Assembly (NCBI GenBank): GCA_036346205.1
Contig: JARFJB010001166.1
Coordinates: 11,533,501 to 11,597,500, forward strand
Reading direction: 5' to 3'
DNA length: 64,000 bases
Source: Vesta saturnalis
Taxonomy: Eukaryota > Arthropoda > Insecta > Coleoptera > Lampyridae
The notes under the pieces are model-generated. The model made no database searches. It saw only the letters and a program-made list of their open reading frames with translations, and was not told where the DNA came from. How positions within the stretch are numbered: the first letter of the stretch is position 1; each line of letters begins with the position of its first letter. Below are positions 23,104-36,734 of the stretch, one piece after another. Made by a program: the position numbers and the translations under genes.

Positions 23104-25106
23104 ATGTTACACGTCCACCACATCATATTGTCATTGTACACTGTGTCCCATGCTTGGCTAAAATGTAAGCGGGTCTCGTCCATAGCCAGTTTTCTGTAGA
23201 ATTTAGTGGAGATGCAGTTTTACAATGTCAGTTTCTACAATAAACCAATTTTGTTTGTTTAATTGTATATATATGATATGATATATATATGCTCATATAC
23301 ACCTATACACTATATATATCATATACATGCTCAGTCCGGCTTATGATAAATTTATTAATAATCTTAAGAATTTGACGCCACCATCAGATATAATATTTAA
23401 TTGCTAATATAATATGTCTTAATGCTGGATTTATTAACTTTTATGACCGGACTAGCTCAATCTCAATTTGGGGATAGAGTTCAATGATTGTAGCTTACTG
23501 AAGTAAAACTTAATTTGAAAAGGTTCTATGAACAAACACTTTCCAATATGACAAGTATAAAACTTATCCTGAATAATTTACTACCAACGCATGCGTTGTA
23601 ATGTAAAAAAACTGTATAAAAATGAAATACACCTCGTTTAAATCCAAAATGAAAACTTTACAAAACAAAATAATTCAATATTCATTTACAGGTGTTTACA
23701 CAAGTAAATTAATTTTAAAATTCTAAACCATGAACATGATATCTTTTAAATATTAATTTGCTTGGAAATATCAAATGACATGTCGTACAATCAATAGGGT
23801 TATTAAGATTTCAAAACTCAACTTACTGTCCTCACTGTATACTTAATGACATTCGGATAACTAACTAGATGCAGGCAATGTCCATCTGATTAATAGTTGT
23901 TACCATTGCACCCATATACAGCTAACTGATTCTCAGGTTGTCGAAGATCACCAACCTGGCAATAACTTATCAGGTTGTTCCTTCAAATCTGAAAAATCCA
24001 ATCACTTATTTTACTTTCGGTAAGCTTACTTATTCAATTAAATATCAAAACTTAATGAATGGTATCATTTAAAGAAATTTTAAATATTATCCAAAATTTG
24101 TTGTTTAGATACCTGATTCAAATTTTATTAAAAGAAATTGTCCGAGAAATAAACAACATTTAACCAAATAAAAGTGGTTTTAATTTGGTATAACGGAATC
24201 AACTCAAGTTTGATAACACAAAAATCTTTACAAAATCGGACACAAATTAACACGTCAAATGTTTCGAAAACGTACAGGTATCGGAGACCGAACTATTTAT
24301 TTTAACCGTCGGTATAAAAACAAATGCTCGAACATATCTCAGTAAATATAACTTTCTTTACGAAAATTTAATTAGGTTATGAAACTTACTTTTTTTACAC
24401 AATTGCACAACACTGTTTTAACCTTTTAAACTTTGAACAAATTCTAGAGAGAGAGTTGAATTTCCAGAGCACTTCCTTTTATATCTTTCTGGTTGACCAA
24501 AAATTCAATTTTTTTCCAGCCATTTTGCCTAAGTATCTAAGGCTCTGATTGGTGGACATATATTACAAATTGGACTCAAATGGAAATTTGGCCGTAACTT
24601 TCTTATACATAAGCGAAATTAAAAATTAATAACAGAAATGAAAACTACCTAAAATTTTGAACAAAAAGACACCTAACAAGCTATGGTTCCTAAAATTAAT
24701 ATACGAAGTCACTTAATCTAACTTAAATAAGCTTATAACTATTTAAACTTACAAGCTACACTTAATCTAATTACATAAATGGAATTTTGAGAAAATTTTA
24801 CACAAGAACACATACTTTTTGTGTTAGAAATATTGAATTTAAAGAAATTTTAAGCTTTTGCAAATTTATCCTAAATTCACCTCAAATTTCACACAATTTT
24901 GCGGTGAAAAGCGATGTATCCTTATACAAACTGTGCTATATTAAGAAAGAACTTCTACTAATTGCTTTAAGAGCAAAATTTAAGCCTAAAAATGTGAAAA
25001 AAGTATAAAATTATGTAAAAAACCTAGAAATTATAACCTAACCAAACTTAAATCTAAAATTGAAAATAACTCATATTTAAAAATGTTCTCAACACTTGAA
25101 ATGTTA
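23104..25106 (-). repeat. Older, diverged LTR of the same family, with an invading repeat
   Basis: TGTTACACGTCC at 23105, ATGTAAGCGGGT, CTCAGTCCGG (23331) with GACGCCACCATCAG, and ATATGTCTTAATGCTGGATTTATTAACTTTTA correspond in order to 29952-30190. Bases 23600-24000 then match 30330-30640 at lower similarity. Bases 23128-23270 (TATTGTCATTGTACACTGTGTCCCAT...TTTCTGTAGAATTTAGTGGAG) also match 32442-32530, which lies outside the right LTR, so a second repeat is mixed in. 23268-23325 is an imperfect TA-rich tract. Confidence 0.5.
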
Positions 25107-27569
25107 TGTTACAGGTTTGTAATTCTTGTCTTTATTATTTTCACTATATATTAGTAATGCATAATGTCATATAGCGTTGCATTAAAAAAGTCTCTTCGTC
25201 TAACACTCTTATGAAACATTTCATTATAAAAATGTACACCACTATAAATGTCTTTATGCCAAAATGTTCTATGTGTTGTTCTTATTGTTAAACTTATATC
25301 AGAATTTTTGTCACTAAGTCGCTTCCAGAAATATGTGCGAAAAATGTCTAAAATGTCCATATTATAACCCTTTTATGAAATTTTTACATTTCCTGCTTTC
25401 AAAAACTAATTATACACTATCCCTAACATAATCCTAACTATACAGTTCATGTTTAAACACCTGTAAAGTGTTCATTTGCCAAATTACCCTTGAAAAATTG
25501 ACTTTCATTGCAATAATTGAAATACTAAAATGACTATGAAAATAGTTATATTTAACATTCTTGACATTTTTGTTAGCAGCAAAATGCTTTTTATGATAAA
25601 ACCAAACTAAGTAAATAATATTCAGACTAATTTATACCAAAACTCAACTTTTTATTATACTTAATGAATTTAACTAACAGCTGATCTGTTAATAGTGCAT
25701 TGCACTAATGAAACTGACATGAAAATTTTGCAATCAACCTGGCTAATATGAACTTTCAGGTTGTTCCTTAAATCTGAAAAATTAAAATATTCAAGCTTAC
25801 TTTTAAAATTGTCAAAACAAGATCACCAATTAAGTAAATGTTACAACTGTGTTTCATACCTGGTTAAATAAACAACAAAAAAAAAATTTAACGATAATAT
25901 ATATTGTCCTGCATAAAATAATCAAAACCAAATATTTACATAAATTACATCAGCGTGGTTGAAAGTTAAACCACCAACTATCACTTTGCCTTCTTACTAC
26001 TAAAACAAACCATACAAACGACTCAAGAACGATTATCTCTTCCATTCAAAACTATTTATAATTTAAACAACTATACGCAAATAAACTATCAAAAGATAAT
26101 CGGGCTTAAATGAGTTCATAAAATGCTTAAATCTAATTTCTTACTTAACAATTGTCCTTAAATCCTTGGGTTTTTTCTTCTGTAAATCAATTATGTGTAG
26201 TCCATTAGCACTGCTTAAATTGCCTGAAGCACATCACAAATGCTCAACAAACTTATTCCTCTGTGCACTGCGATTAATTCACTATGCAATTATTAAATGT
26301 TATAAACCTTTGGTTGCCTAAAATTTCTAGCAACCTTTCACCAATTTAGTCCCTTATATAAATAAACTTTCAATGTCATATAACGTTACTTAACCATTGG
26401 CTTAATATACAACGAACCTCGTTCACTTAACAGGTGGTCTCATAAATACTTTTGCTGAATCTCGTTACAAAATCACGGCTGCCCTTAACACTTTAACATA
26501 ACAACTGTTATCTTTATTCAAATCTGCTTACGCACTATTATTTTCTTGAAAATAAACAAACTTTTTATCTTCAACTTCAATTTAATATTGTTCTATTTAT
26601 GAATGTCTTTACGATTTATCCCCGGTTCGGGTTACGCAGTTGTTTAAACAATTACTGCCTCATTAAAATTCACAAATATACTCCAACATCATCACATTCT
26701 ATCACACACTACTCGCCTGCGCGTCTCACCGAGCTCTCATCACAAGCCAAAGGCTAACTTCCTACTAACTACTCAATCTCTGACTTTCCTATTTATAACT
26801 TCAGTCATCCATCTTTAAACATGTCTTCCTTCCGCGTTATATTCTCCAATAGTATTTACTCAAAATGTCATACTTCCAACAGCTGCTTCCCTCTATACAA
26901 GCACGCGTGTAATTACAATACATCGCCATATTTGTTCTTACTTACAAATTTTACAATTACTTCATGAAGAAATCATTTTTCGTCATTACATTCATTCAGT
27001 AGCCACTCTGGACCATTACGCAACTTTTAACAGTTATTTCCAACTTGCGCTCAATCTCGTTCTGCAACATTTGCAAAAATCAGTACCGTCTAAGGTCTCA
27101 AATCTCATATACATACACGTATTCTCAAAACAATTGCACAACATTACAAAACCTTCGAAATTAACACTTAAACATACCCAATCTTTCTCTACATATTTTC
27201 TAAAACATTTTACACTTATTCTTCACATTTTCTGACCAAGATTACTCCTCTATCTTCCAACATTCCGATTCTAACAGCAGCAAAACGGTAGCGATACAGT
27301 AAAGCATTATCGTCCCATAGACAAATTTCTCTTCACATTTACATTCATCAAAATCTATTTATTCCAACACTAAAGTCTCTCTAATATTCAAATACACGTA
27401 TCTACATACAGAATTATATTTCCCTACATTTCCAGTGGCGTATCATACACCCACACATTATGCACACACAAAAAATTTTTTCGTTCAAACTCAATACACT
27501 CGCACTTAAAACACGTCATACACGTCATTATAACATCCTACATACAGGGTGCGTCAACGCAACCTGACA
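25107..27569 (-). repeat. 3' LTR of the LARD-like element (left 0.53 kb divergent)
   Basis: 25638-27569 matches 30474-32414 nearly base for base, including CTGATCTGTTAATAGTGCATTGCACTAATG, the TATA-like segment and the CATACAGGGTGCGTCAACGCAACCTGACA end. From 25107 (TGTTACAGG) to about 25637 the length agrees with the other LTR but the sequence does not. That part may be a different U5 or unrelated DNA. Confidence 0.7.
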
Positions 27570-29951
27570 CTCCTCCACAAGGAGATTTTCTTCCAGAAAA
27601 ACTCAAAATACTGGTCCTAAGAGACCTACACAAAGTCAAAACTAAAACACTTCACCGAGGTCTGCTCGTGAAGCCACAACAACTAAAACAAGCTAACGTC
27701 AAAGCCGGTAAAGTTCAAAGAACACGTCACAAATCGGTAATCAATAAAGTAGACCCATCAGACTTTCTAAAACAAAACACCCTAATCTAAATAATCCTAA
27801 CTATATACGACGGCTATACCGTAAAGTGGTCTAAAACCAAAATAACCCTATTATAATCTAAATCCAAAAAATGCATATGCGTAACTATATCTGTATCTAT
27901 ATTTACAAAGTGGAACTAAACAACCGAACTCAAGAACCCAAAACTAACCTGCGTCAAACACGCAACCAACAAAATAACGACACTCCGCGGGAACGACACA
28001 ACCAACCCTAAACGGACAACAATGCCCCAACACACTACCTCAAACCACAACGCGGTCACTCCGCTATACGTCATATTTTACATGACAACGACCTACCTAT
28101 GTCGGCAGGAAAACCCGTCTGTAGACTGCACGATAATGCTACCACGACACAAGGTCTCACCCTACCTCGACACACTTTGATTAGTCGCCTCTTACGACAA
28201 GCAGTTGGCCTCTGCTGTAGGAAAATTCTAGGGCCGTCCCTAACAGCCAAGTGTGCCCCAAGGACACAACCAAAACAGACAAATTCTGATATAAAAGAAA
28301 ATAGAAACAGTCAATTCCACACGCCCGATAGTTTTCCGACCAACCTACCAATAGCCATCTGACGGCAAAAATAACCATAACATAATCACAACTCAAACCT
28401 CAATCCTCAACACACAACAAACTAACAACCTAACGGCAATAACATAAATCCGACAAAATCGAAAATTTTAAATCGTTACAACTCCTCACTCGTAATGTCA
28501 TCACAAAAAACAAGGCTAACAACAATATCAATAACAATTCTCAAAAATCCGGCAAAGTCGACAAACTCACCGCAATGACGGCATTAACATGATAAAGGAA
28601 TGGGTTCATGACTCACAACCTTTATCCTAACCCTACCCTCAAATATATACTACCTAAACGTAAGCCTAACTATGCACCTAACCTAAATGCAAAATGTACT
28701 ATAACTAACTATGCACACCTCAATCATGCTGCTCGAGTTGAACGTGAACGTGAAGGAGAGGTAACCCCATCTCAAAATCTTAAAATCAAAATCGTCCCAA
28801 GGACAAACACTAATATCCGAAATATTAGCTACTAAAGTCAAAAGAGAGCACAAAACAGTTTACTCAATAAATCCACCCTACGGTGCAATGGCCTAAGCCC
28901 GATAATATTTTGCCTCACTCGCAAACACCACTACCTAACTCCAACACATCACACTTCAAACCCTCACACCATTCGAAATGTTGTAAACGCATTTGATTGT
29001 GGTCCTGAAATTCCATGTCAAGAGCATACGGAAGAGGCCGGGCCGCGGTTCACGGGATCCCCGCTTTCCGTTATTCCACAACCGCATACTAAAGACATAA
29101 AATCGCAAATCCTCAACCAAACCCGCTACGCCTATTTGATTAGTCGCCTTTTACGACAAGCAGTGGCATCTGCTGTAGGAAAATTCTTACGCCGTCCCTA
29201 CACAGCGGGAGTCCTAACTACTACTTGCCTATCTAAAATTTCATAATTCGAAACTAAAATTGCCATACTCGTAATAAAGTCCTCTTTCTCTTTATTTTCT
29301 ACATCAGTTTTTGCCACAACATTATTAATTCTATTAAAAATATACTTAAATTTTGTCTCAATAGTCGCTATAATTTTGTAGTCACGTTGCTATGTAATTC
29401 ATCAATTAATTTTCAATTTCTAACTTAGTTTCATTAATAGCTAACCTATCAGTATCAAATTCAAATGGGTAGTCGCGTACTCGCCCTACTCAGCTTCTTC
29501 ACTATAAATATTCTAAGTGCTTTTCGTAAAGCCGTAATGCCTGAGGAAGCATCATCTCCCTAATAGCTATCTCATACTTAATCTCATTCACTGTCAAACA
29601 ATCAATATGGATCTTATAACCCATCTTAACAAAATAAAGGTTTCCCAAAACACTTCAAAAATATCCTAAACAACTCGTTAATACCACCAAAATATCTTTC
29701 AGAACAAAAGAATTCACTTAACACACAAAAACTCAAAGTCACAAATGTAAATACTTAAACACTAATTGTCTCCTCACAAAAAAATTGCCATACGACTCAA
29801 CATTTACTAATCTCACCAAGTCCAATCGATAATTCGTCAACAATCAGTCATTTAAACTTCAGAATCCAAAATTCTACTACAATATTTCATCAAACAACAA
29901 CATTAAGTCACAATTCATTCACAAGGCCCACGTTGGGCTGCCAAATAATTA
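27570..29951 (-). other. Internal domain of the LARD-like element; no recognisable gene
   Basis: Strongly C/A-rich on the plus strand (so G/T-rich in the element's own sense). It contains a 70-bp motif twice in the same orientation, TTGATTAGTCGCC(T/C)(T)TTACGACAAGCAG...CTGTAGGAAAATTCT...GCCGTCCC, at 28177-28246 and 29136-29207. Short frames (28099-28362, 28608-28835) resemble nothing and are interrupted at once. It may be a relic or a non-coding body mobilised by a helper element. Confidence 0.55.
29925..29943 (-). promoter_or_regulatory. Primer-binding-like site of the LARD-like element
   Basis: Minus strand TGGCAGCCCAACGTGGGCC begins 8 bases after the LTR end (TAATTATT spacer). A TGG start next to an LTR is the hallmark of a tRNA primer site; the TGGCNGCCCAACGTGGG form is usual in Gypsy-type elements. 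The tRNA is not assigned. Confidence 0.6.
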
Positions 29952-32414
29952 TGTTACACGTCCAAACAGCACTAGGCGTCGTGCATGCTTACTAATGTAA
30001 GCGGGTTGCCAAGCCAGCTAACAGGGAGATGGACGTGGTCGAAATAATAAGTAAAATGTATGATTAATATGCTCAAACACCTTACACTTATATTCAAACA
30101 GCTCAGTCCGGGAAAATATGTCTCTAGGCGCCACCACAATCGAAACTTTGCTAATATAACTGTCTTAAGCTGGATGTTAATTAACCCTACTTGATTGTGG
30201 AAAGTAGGATTGTGCTTACTCAGTAAACTCATATACGAAGGTTCTAAAACAAACACTCGTCCAAAACAATTCAACTCAAGCTCAATATATGTAGTACTAC
30301 CCAGGTTATTAAAAACTTTTGAATACACCTCGTATACCAAGACTTCCAAAACAAAATTATTCAAATTCATTCAATGAACGGTAATTAATCTTTAAAATTC
30401 TTAACATGAACGATATCTTTTAAATTTACTTTACTTTTGAATCGTATTTGACATTCGTAAACATTTAAGATTTCAAAACTCCAACTTTTTTATACTTAAT
30501 GACATTTGAACTAACAGCTGATCTGTTAATAGTGCATTGCACTAATGAAACTGACATGAAAATTTTGCAATCAACCTGGCTAATATGAACTTTCAGGTTG
30601 TTCCTTAAATCTGAAAATTAAAATATTCGAAGCTTACTTTTAAAATTGTCAAAACGAGATCACCAATTAAGTAAATGTTACAACTGTGTTTCATACCTGG
30701 TTAAATAAACAACAGAATAAAAAATTTAACGATAAGTATATATTGTCCTGCATAAAATAATCAAAAACACAAATATTTACATAAATTACATCAGCGTGGT
30801 TGAAAGTTAAACCACCAAATATCACTTTGCCTTCCTACTACTAAAACAAACCATACAATACGACTCAAGAACGATTATCTCTTCCTTTCAAAACTATTTA
30901 GTAATTTAAACAACTATACGCAAATAAAACTATCAAAAGATAATCGGGCTTAAATGAGTTCATAACATGCTTAAATCTAATTTCTTACTTAACAATTGTC
31001 CATAAATCCTTGGGTTTTCTTTCTTCTGTAAATCAATTATGTAGTCCATTAGTACTGCTTAAAATTGCCTGAAGCACATCACAAATGCTCAACAAACTTA
31101 TTCCTCTGTGCACTCGCGATTAATTCACTATGCAAGGTTATTACTCCCACAAACATGTAATAACGGTAAACCTTTGGTTGCCTCTTAAAATTTCTAGCAA
31201 CCTTTTCACCAATTTAGTCCCTTATATAAATAAACTTTCAATGTCATATAACGTTACTTAACCATTGGCTTAATATACAACGAACGCTTCGTTCACTTAA
31301 CAGGTGGTCTCATAAATACTTTTGCTGAATCTCGTTACAAAATCACGCGCTGCCCTTAACACTTTAACATAACAACTGTTATCTTTATTCAAATCTGCTT
31401 ACGCACTATTATTTTCTTGAAAATAAACAAACTAATTTTTATCTTCAACTTCAATTTAATTATTGTTCTATTTATGAATGTCTTTTACGATTTATCCCCG
31501 GTTCGGGTTACGCAGTTGTTTAAACAATTACTGCCTCATTAAAATTCACAAATATACTCCAACATCATCACATTCTATCACACATACCTCGCCTGCGCGT
31601 CTCACCGAGCTCTCATTACAAGCCAAAAGCTAACTTCCTTACTAACTACTCAATCTCTGACTTTCCTATTTATAACTTCAGTCATCCATCTTTAAACATG
31701 TCTTCCTTCCACGTTATATTCTCCAATAGTATTTACTCAAAATGTCATACTTCCAACAGCTGCTTCCTCTATACAAGCACGCGTGTAATTACAATACATC
31801 GCCATATTTGTTCTTACTTACAAATTTTACAATTATTTCATGAAGAAATCATTTTCGTCATTACCTTCATTCAGTAGCCACTCTGGACCATTACGCAACT
31901 TTTAACAGTTATTTCAACTTGCGCTCAATCTCGTTCCGCAACATTTGCAAAAATCAGTACCGTCTAAGGTCTCAATCTCATATACATACACGTATTCTCA
32001 AAACAATTGCACAACATTACAAAACTTTCGAAATTAACACTTAAACATACCCAATCTTTCTCTACATATTTTCTAAAACATTTTACACTTATTCTTCACA
32101 TTTTCTGACCAAGATTACTCCTCTATCTTCCAACATTCCGATTCTAACAGCAGCAAAACAGTAGCGATACAGTAGAAAGCATTATCGTCCCATAGACAAA
32201 TTTCTCTTCACATTTACATTCATAAAATCTATTTATTCCAACACTAAAGTCTCTAATATTCAAATACACGTATCTACATACAGAATTATATTTCCACACA
32301 TTATGCACACACAAAAAAATTTTTTTCGTTCAAACTCAATACACTCGCACCTAAAACACGTCATACACGTCATTATAACATCCTACATACAGGGTGCGTC
32401 AACGCAACCTGACA
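29952..32414 (-). repeat. 5' LTR of the LARD-like element
   Basis: 2463 bp, TG...CA ended. On the minus strand a TATA-like TTTATATAAGGGACT lies at 31217-31231 (matching copy at 26351-26365), a plausible U3/R promoter. Compared with the other LTR it has several small indels and lacks the CCAGTGGCGTATCATACACC segment present at 27429-27448. The minus-strand frame 29972-30370 resembles no known protein. Confidence 0.75.
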
Positions 32415-32589
32415 AATAATGTCACCTTGACCTCCACTGTCGTATTGTCATTGTACACTGTGTCCCATTTTGGCTAAAATTGTAGGGTATCTCGTCTTAT
32501 ACAGAATTTTCTGTAGAATTTAGTGGAGAAACAGTTTTCCCCACAAAATGTCAGTTTCTTCACAATAAACCAAGGTTTTGTTTGTTTAG

Positions 32590-32641
<52 letters not shown>

Positions 32642-34828
32642 TAATGGAACACGCTGTATATTATATGTTTTTGGAATCTTGTTATGTTCTCTTATACAAA
32701 TTTGTTACATTTCTATAATATCTACTCTATGGAATCATTCGTCTTTACTTGTACCGTCGGATGGCGTACAAATACATTTACTTAATTCCTATTGGTGCAA
32801 TTGTGTTCGTTAGTCTCGACCCCTTGTTTCCGTTTTTTTTTAGTTTTTGTTTCCTGTCCGTTAGTGTGCCTAGAAAATTGTTAATTCGCTACTCACTTGA
32901 ACCACTATTCGTTTGACGCGATTTGTGCCTGAACCTTATGCTAGTTCTCGTCACATAATTAACGTGATATTTACGTCTTTAAAGCATTCAAGAGTGTTGT
33001 TTTCTTAATATCTACTTAAACGCTTGTGGCTACCAGCTTACAAACGTTTTACTACGTGTTTTATATACTTTTCTACTACTTCGCTACGTCATCAAACGCC
33101 GTCATCATCCCACAACGCCGCTGCCATCTTAATTTTCCATCGATTCACGCTTCGACCGAAGAAGTTCAATTTCAACGAGTAAACTGTAACCAGTAAAACT
33201 GCAGTCCTTTCACCTCAAGATTACTATTAAGTAACTTGCCCGCCGACATTATTCATTTTAGTAAATTCTCATTTTACTTCCTTGAGTTCAAAGATTCCGT
33301 TCTACGTCATCTATATTGTGCAGTCATAATTTATATTTCAAAATCTAACTGTAACTATTTGCCTATTTATTTCGATTCTAATTTCATATTCTTAAGCTTG
33401 AACTGTTACTAAATTTGTAAATCACATTTACCTCGAACTACTTGCTTGCCTATTCAAACATAATTTATTGTCTTAACTTCAGTATTCGAACCTGTCGATA
33501 ATCATTAAGTAATTAACGTATTCATTTCTCGATTTGTTATTGTTTTTTTTTCCATCTAGCTCGTATTGTTTCGGCCCACGTTACTTGCGCAAGGAAACGA
33601 CACCGAAGGGTAGTTATTCAGGTAAGATTATTGATGTACTTAATCGCTTGCCCACCTCGAGTAAACCGAATCCTGAATATTTTGGAACGGTAACGTAACT
33701 GATTTTGCACATTTTGCTTAATTGTTCATATAAGGTAAATTGGATTCAATCATTCTTGTTATATTAACTCAATATTTAACTTAACCTTTGAGTTACAATC
33801 TACCCTACAGGTACCCCTCCTATTTGTCGAATTTATACATTCATGTTACCATTTATTTTGAAGTTCATTATAATTTAGTTAACCACATTTTGCTTACTTA
33901 TTTGTCACTTACCTATAAGCTATTAGTTCTTCGTATTTCGAACTAGAAGCTATAACTATAACGACAACTACCCAAGAAATACGTGGCGTCCATTCTCTTA
34001 ACTATTCTTTACTCAATTATTGCTCAGAACAACATACTTTTACTAGCCCAATGTTTTCCTACTTGTACTGAGCCACCGAGCCCTTGCATTTTAAATTTTG
34101 TTGCCATCGAAAGTTACCGTAACAAGCAAGTTGCAATAGAATTCCCTATACCTAAAAACTACCGTTTCAAAGATATTTAATGATTCTTGAAATTCCAGGC
34201 TTAAATTCAAAATTTATTTTTGCTACGTTTATTATTATTGAAACAGCGTAACCTCTGTCAGTACTTTGCAAAATGGTTGTTGTGTAAGACAGCTTAAATT
34301 TTTGTTAAGAAAATACACTACTATTGCAAATAACTGCCCTATTTTAAATAGCACACCATGTATTTAATAAAAAAAATGTAAAAATTTTACAACCTTTCAA
34401 ATTTTATTAGGGTCCCCTGTACCTAATTCTAACAGTTTTTGAGTTATTTTGATTTCGTTTTATTGTAAATATTACATCTATTTTTTAAATATTAAGATGG
34501 CCTTGAAATACAAGAAGACATCCTTTTTTATTTTGTGGGGTAAATAAAACTACGGGATATTAACAAAACGTGAAATAATTTAGTCACGTATAGAATTAAA
34601 AAATAATTACAACTACAAATACATGCTTCTACTTTAATAAATGTCCAAAGTGGCGTGCAACTTACCTTTGTTTTATCCGTAGATTCCATTTTGTGAACAC
34701 CGTATATACTTATTTTTAAATTGTGCTCCTAAACACCCTGTATATGCTCTATGAAAAATAATTACAAAATTCCAATAGACTCCTATAGAAACTTTGTTGC
34801 GTATAGTCCACCCTGTATACACACATAT
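32415..34828. other. 2.4-kb AT-rich stretch with a TA microsatellite and one exon-like segment
   Basis: 32442-32590 is a repeat also found at 23128-23270; (TA)n follows at 32591-32637. 33560-33621 is flanked by a good acceptor (TTTTTTTTTCCATCTAG) and donor (TTCAG|GTAAGA). 34720-34830 holds fragments of mariner termini (ACACCCTGTATA). No convincing gene is seen; 33983-34180 is open but resembles nothing. Confidence 0.5.
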
Positions 34829-35711
34829 ATACAGGGTCCGGCAACAAGAGCGCCTTCTTCTATATCTTCCTTTTATATAAGCTAGATTAATAATATTTGG
34901 AATGCAGTTATAGTTTAGTTGTATGCATATTTTAAAATTATTCACGCGAATACAGGTTATTTATTAGAGAGGACCAAATTACTATACAAAATTTAAATGG
35001 AACACCCTGTATATGATTACTTTTTGAATTCACACATTATTCCTAACAAATTCGCAATATATTTCCTATCCCTAAATATAGCCGTTTTTGAGTTATTTCG
35101 ATTTTTCTAAAAAAATTGAAATTACAGATTTTGCTTTGAAAATGTACCTCCTTAACTGTTGAAACCTAAAAGTTATCTAATTGATATGAGAATAAGTACA
35201 CAGATAGAGCTTCCTTTTAATGTTAAGAAAATGACATAATTGCATACAGGGTGCTTATAATTGACTTGCCAATCAACCATTATTCGAACTAGTAAAAGTT
35301 TACTTTTTCAAATAAAACATTTTTGGTTTCTACATATTAACCCTTATTAGTTCGCCATACAACTAAATATAGCCTATTCCGAATTATTTTCAATTTTACA
35401 AAATGTATAAGATTATTGAGACATTTTTAAATCTATGGCCTCGTATAGATAAATAAAAACAGTGGAAAACAATTGTATTGCAAATTAAAAACGCAACATA
35501 AACTAATATATTATGATAGAAGACTAATTACAATTTTTGTACTGGAGGCATTGCATGTTAACAAGAATTTGACAAATATTTACTTCAGTTTCAAGTAAAA
35601 TCCAAAAAACCAAATATGCTTCTTATAAATAATTGAGTGTCTGACGTAAATAAATAAAACTGTAGTTAACCATTTACGAGTGTTATTGTTAGTAATCAAG
35701 ATTTTTATAAA

Positions 35712-36734
35712 ATGAATTTTACACAAAATGAGTTAGTTGATGCGATATTCGTGTTGGGTGCTGCAGAAAGAAACTGTTTATTGGCCAGCAGAATTTATGC
35801 TGAAAGATATGCAGATAGAAGACATCCAAACGCAAGACCGTTTCAAGAAGTTATGAGTAGATTTGTTGCAACTTCATGTACCAATTACTCCAAACATGAA
35901 CGTGTTAAACCTTCTACAAATGAAGATAGTGAATTGAGGGTTCTTTCTCCATCGAAGAGGATCATCACAGAAACCAAAAGGACATAAGTGAAATAGTTGG
36001 TATAAGTGAGAGATCAGTAGGCCGTCTTTTAAAGAAGATCGCTTACATCCCTATCATATTCAGTTACACCAAGAATTGAGCGATGCAGACTTCGATCATC
36101 GAGTAAGATTTTGTAACTGGGCCAAGAAAAATTACTCAAAACCCAAATTTTATAATATTTTATGGACAGACGAATCAACATTTCATAAGAATGGATTTGT
36201 TAACAATAATTTTCATTATTATTCCTCAGAAAATCCACATTTATTAAGACAAGTTGATAATCAACATAAGTGGTCTTTAAGTCTGCCATCGTTGATTATG
36301 TCATCGGTCCATTCTTTTTGATGGACACTTGAATGGTGAGAAGTACCTTAACTTTTGCGTAACGATTTACCGGGCTTATAGAAAATATTACTCTTGATAT
36401 TAGAGCCACAATGGCAGTATCAACATGATGGCGCTCACTGCTCACTACTCTGAAGATGTAAGATTATCTCAATAGTCTTTCCAAATAAATGAATTGGGCG
36501 AAATGGACCTGTGAGGTGGCCAGCTAGGCCCCCTGAAGAATAGATTTCTTTTTATGGGGATACATAAAAAGTATATTAGAACCACCATCCACTGCCGAAG
36601 ATATGCGTAATCGTATAACACAGGCTTTTCATAGCATTACTCCTGAGTTATTGCGTAGAGTTGAACAATCTTTTAAAGATCGACTTCAGTTCTGCATCCG
36701 AGAAAACGGACAACATTTTGAACAATCATTATAA
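35712..36734 (+). pseudogene. Mariner 4 transposase, intronless but frameshifted
   Basis: From ATG 35712: MNFTQNELVDAIFVLGAAER, AERYADRRHPNARPFQEVMSR (DUF4817-like N-terminus), then a shifted frame with KDISEIVGISERSVGRLLK (HTH) and EDRLHPYHIQLHQELSDADF. The first catalytic Asp is in ILWTDESTF (36150-36180), the second in QHDGAH (about 36420); the WIGRG and FFLWG blocks survive in broken frames near 36500-36560. The end is PSTAEDMRNRITQAFHSITP and FCIRENGQHFEQSL, then TAA at 36732-36734. At least four frame breaks make it non-functional. It has no intron at the HPYH position, unlike mariner 1. Confidence 0.8.

Larger units (their letters stand above)
25107..32414 (-). mobile_element. Non-autonomous LTR retrotransposon (LARD-like), no gag-pol
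   Basis: Two direct repeats, 25638-27569 and 30474-32414, are almost identical. The right one is a complete LTR, 29952-32414, TGTTACACG...AACCTGACA (TG...CA). On the minus strand the 5' LTR is followed within 9 bases by a primer-binding-like site TGGCAGCCCAACGTGGGCC (29925-29943), and the 3' LTR is preceded by the purine tract GTGGAGGAG (27570-27578). The internal 2.4 kb (27570-29951) encodes no gag, protease, RT or integrase that I can recognise. The left 0.53 kb of the 3' LTR does not match the 5' LTR. Confidence 0.75.

Noticed and set aside
28099..28362. 87-codon frame in the LTR element interior
   Set aside because: No similarity to gag or other retroelement proteins; part of it is the 70-bp motif that recurs at 29136 in another context.
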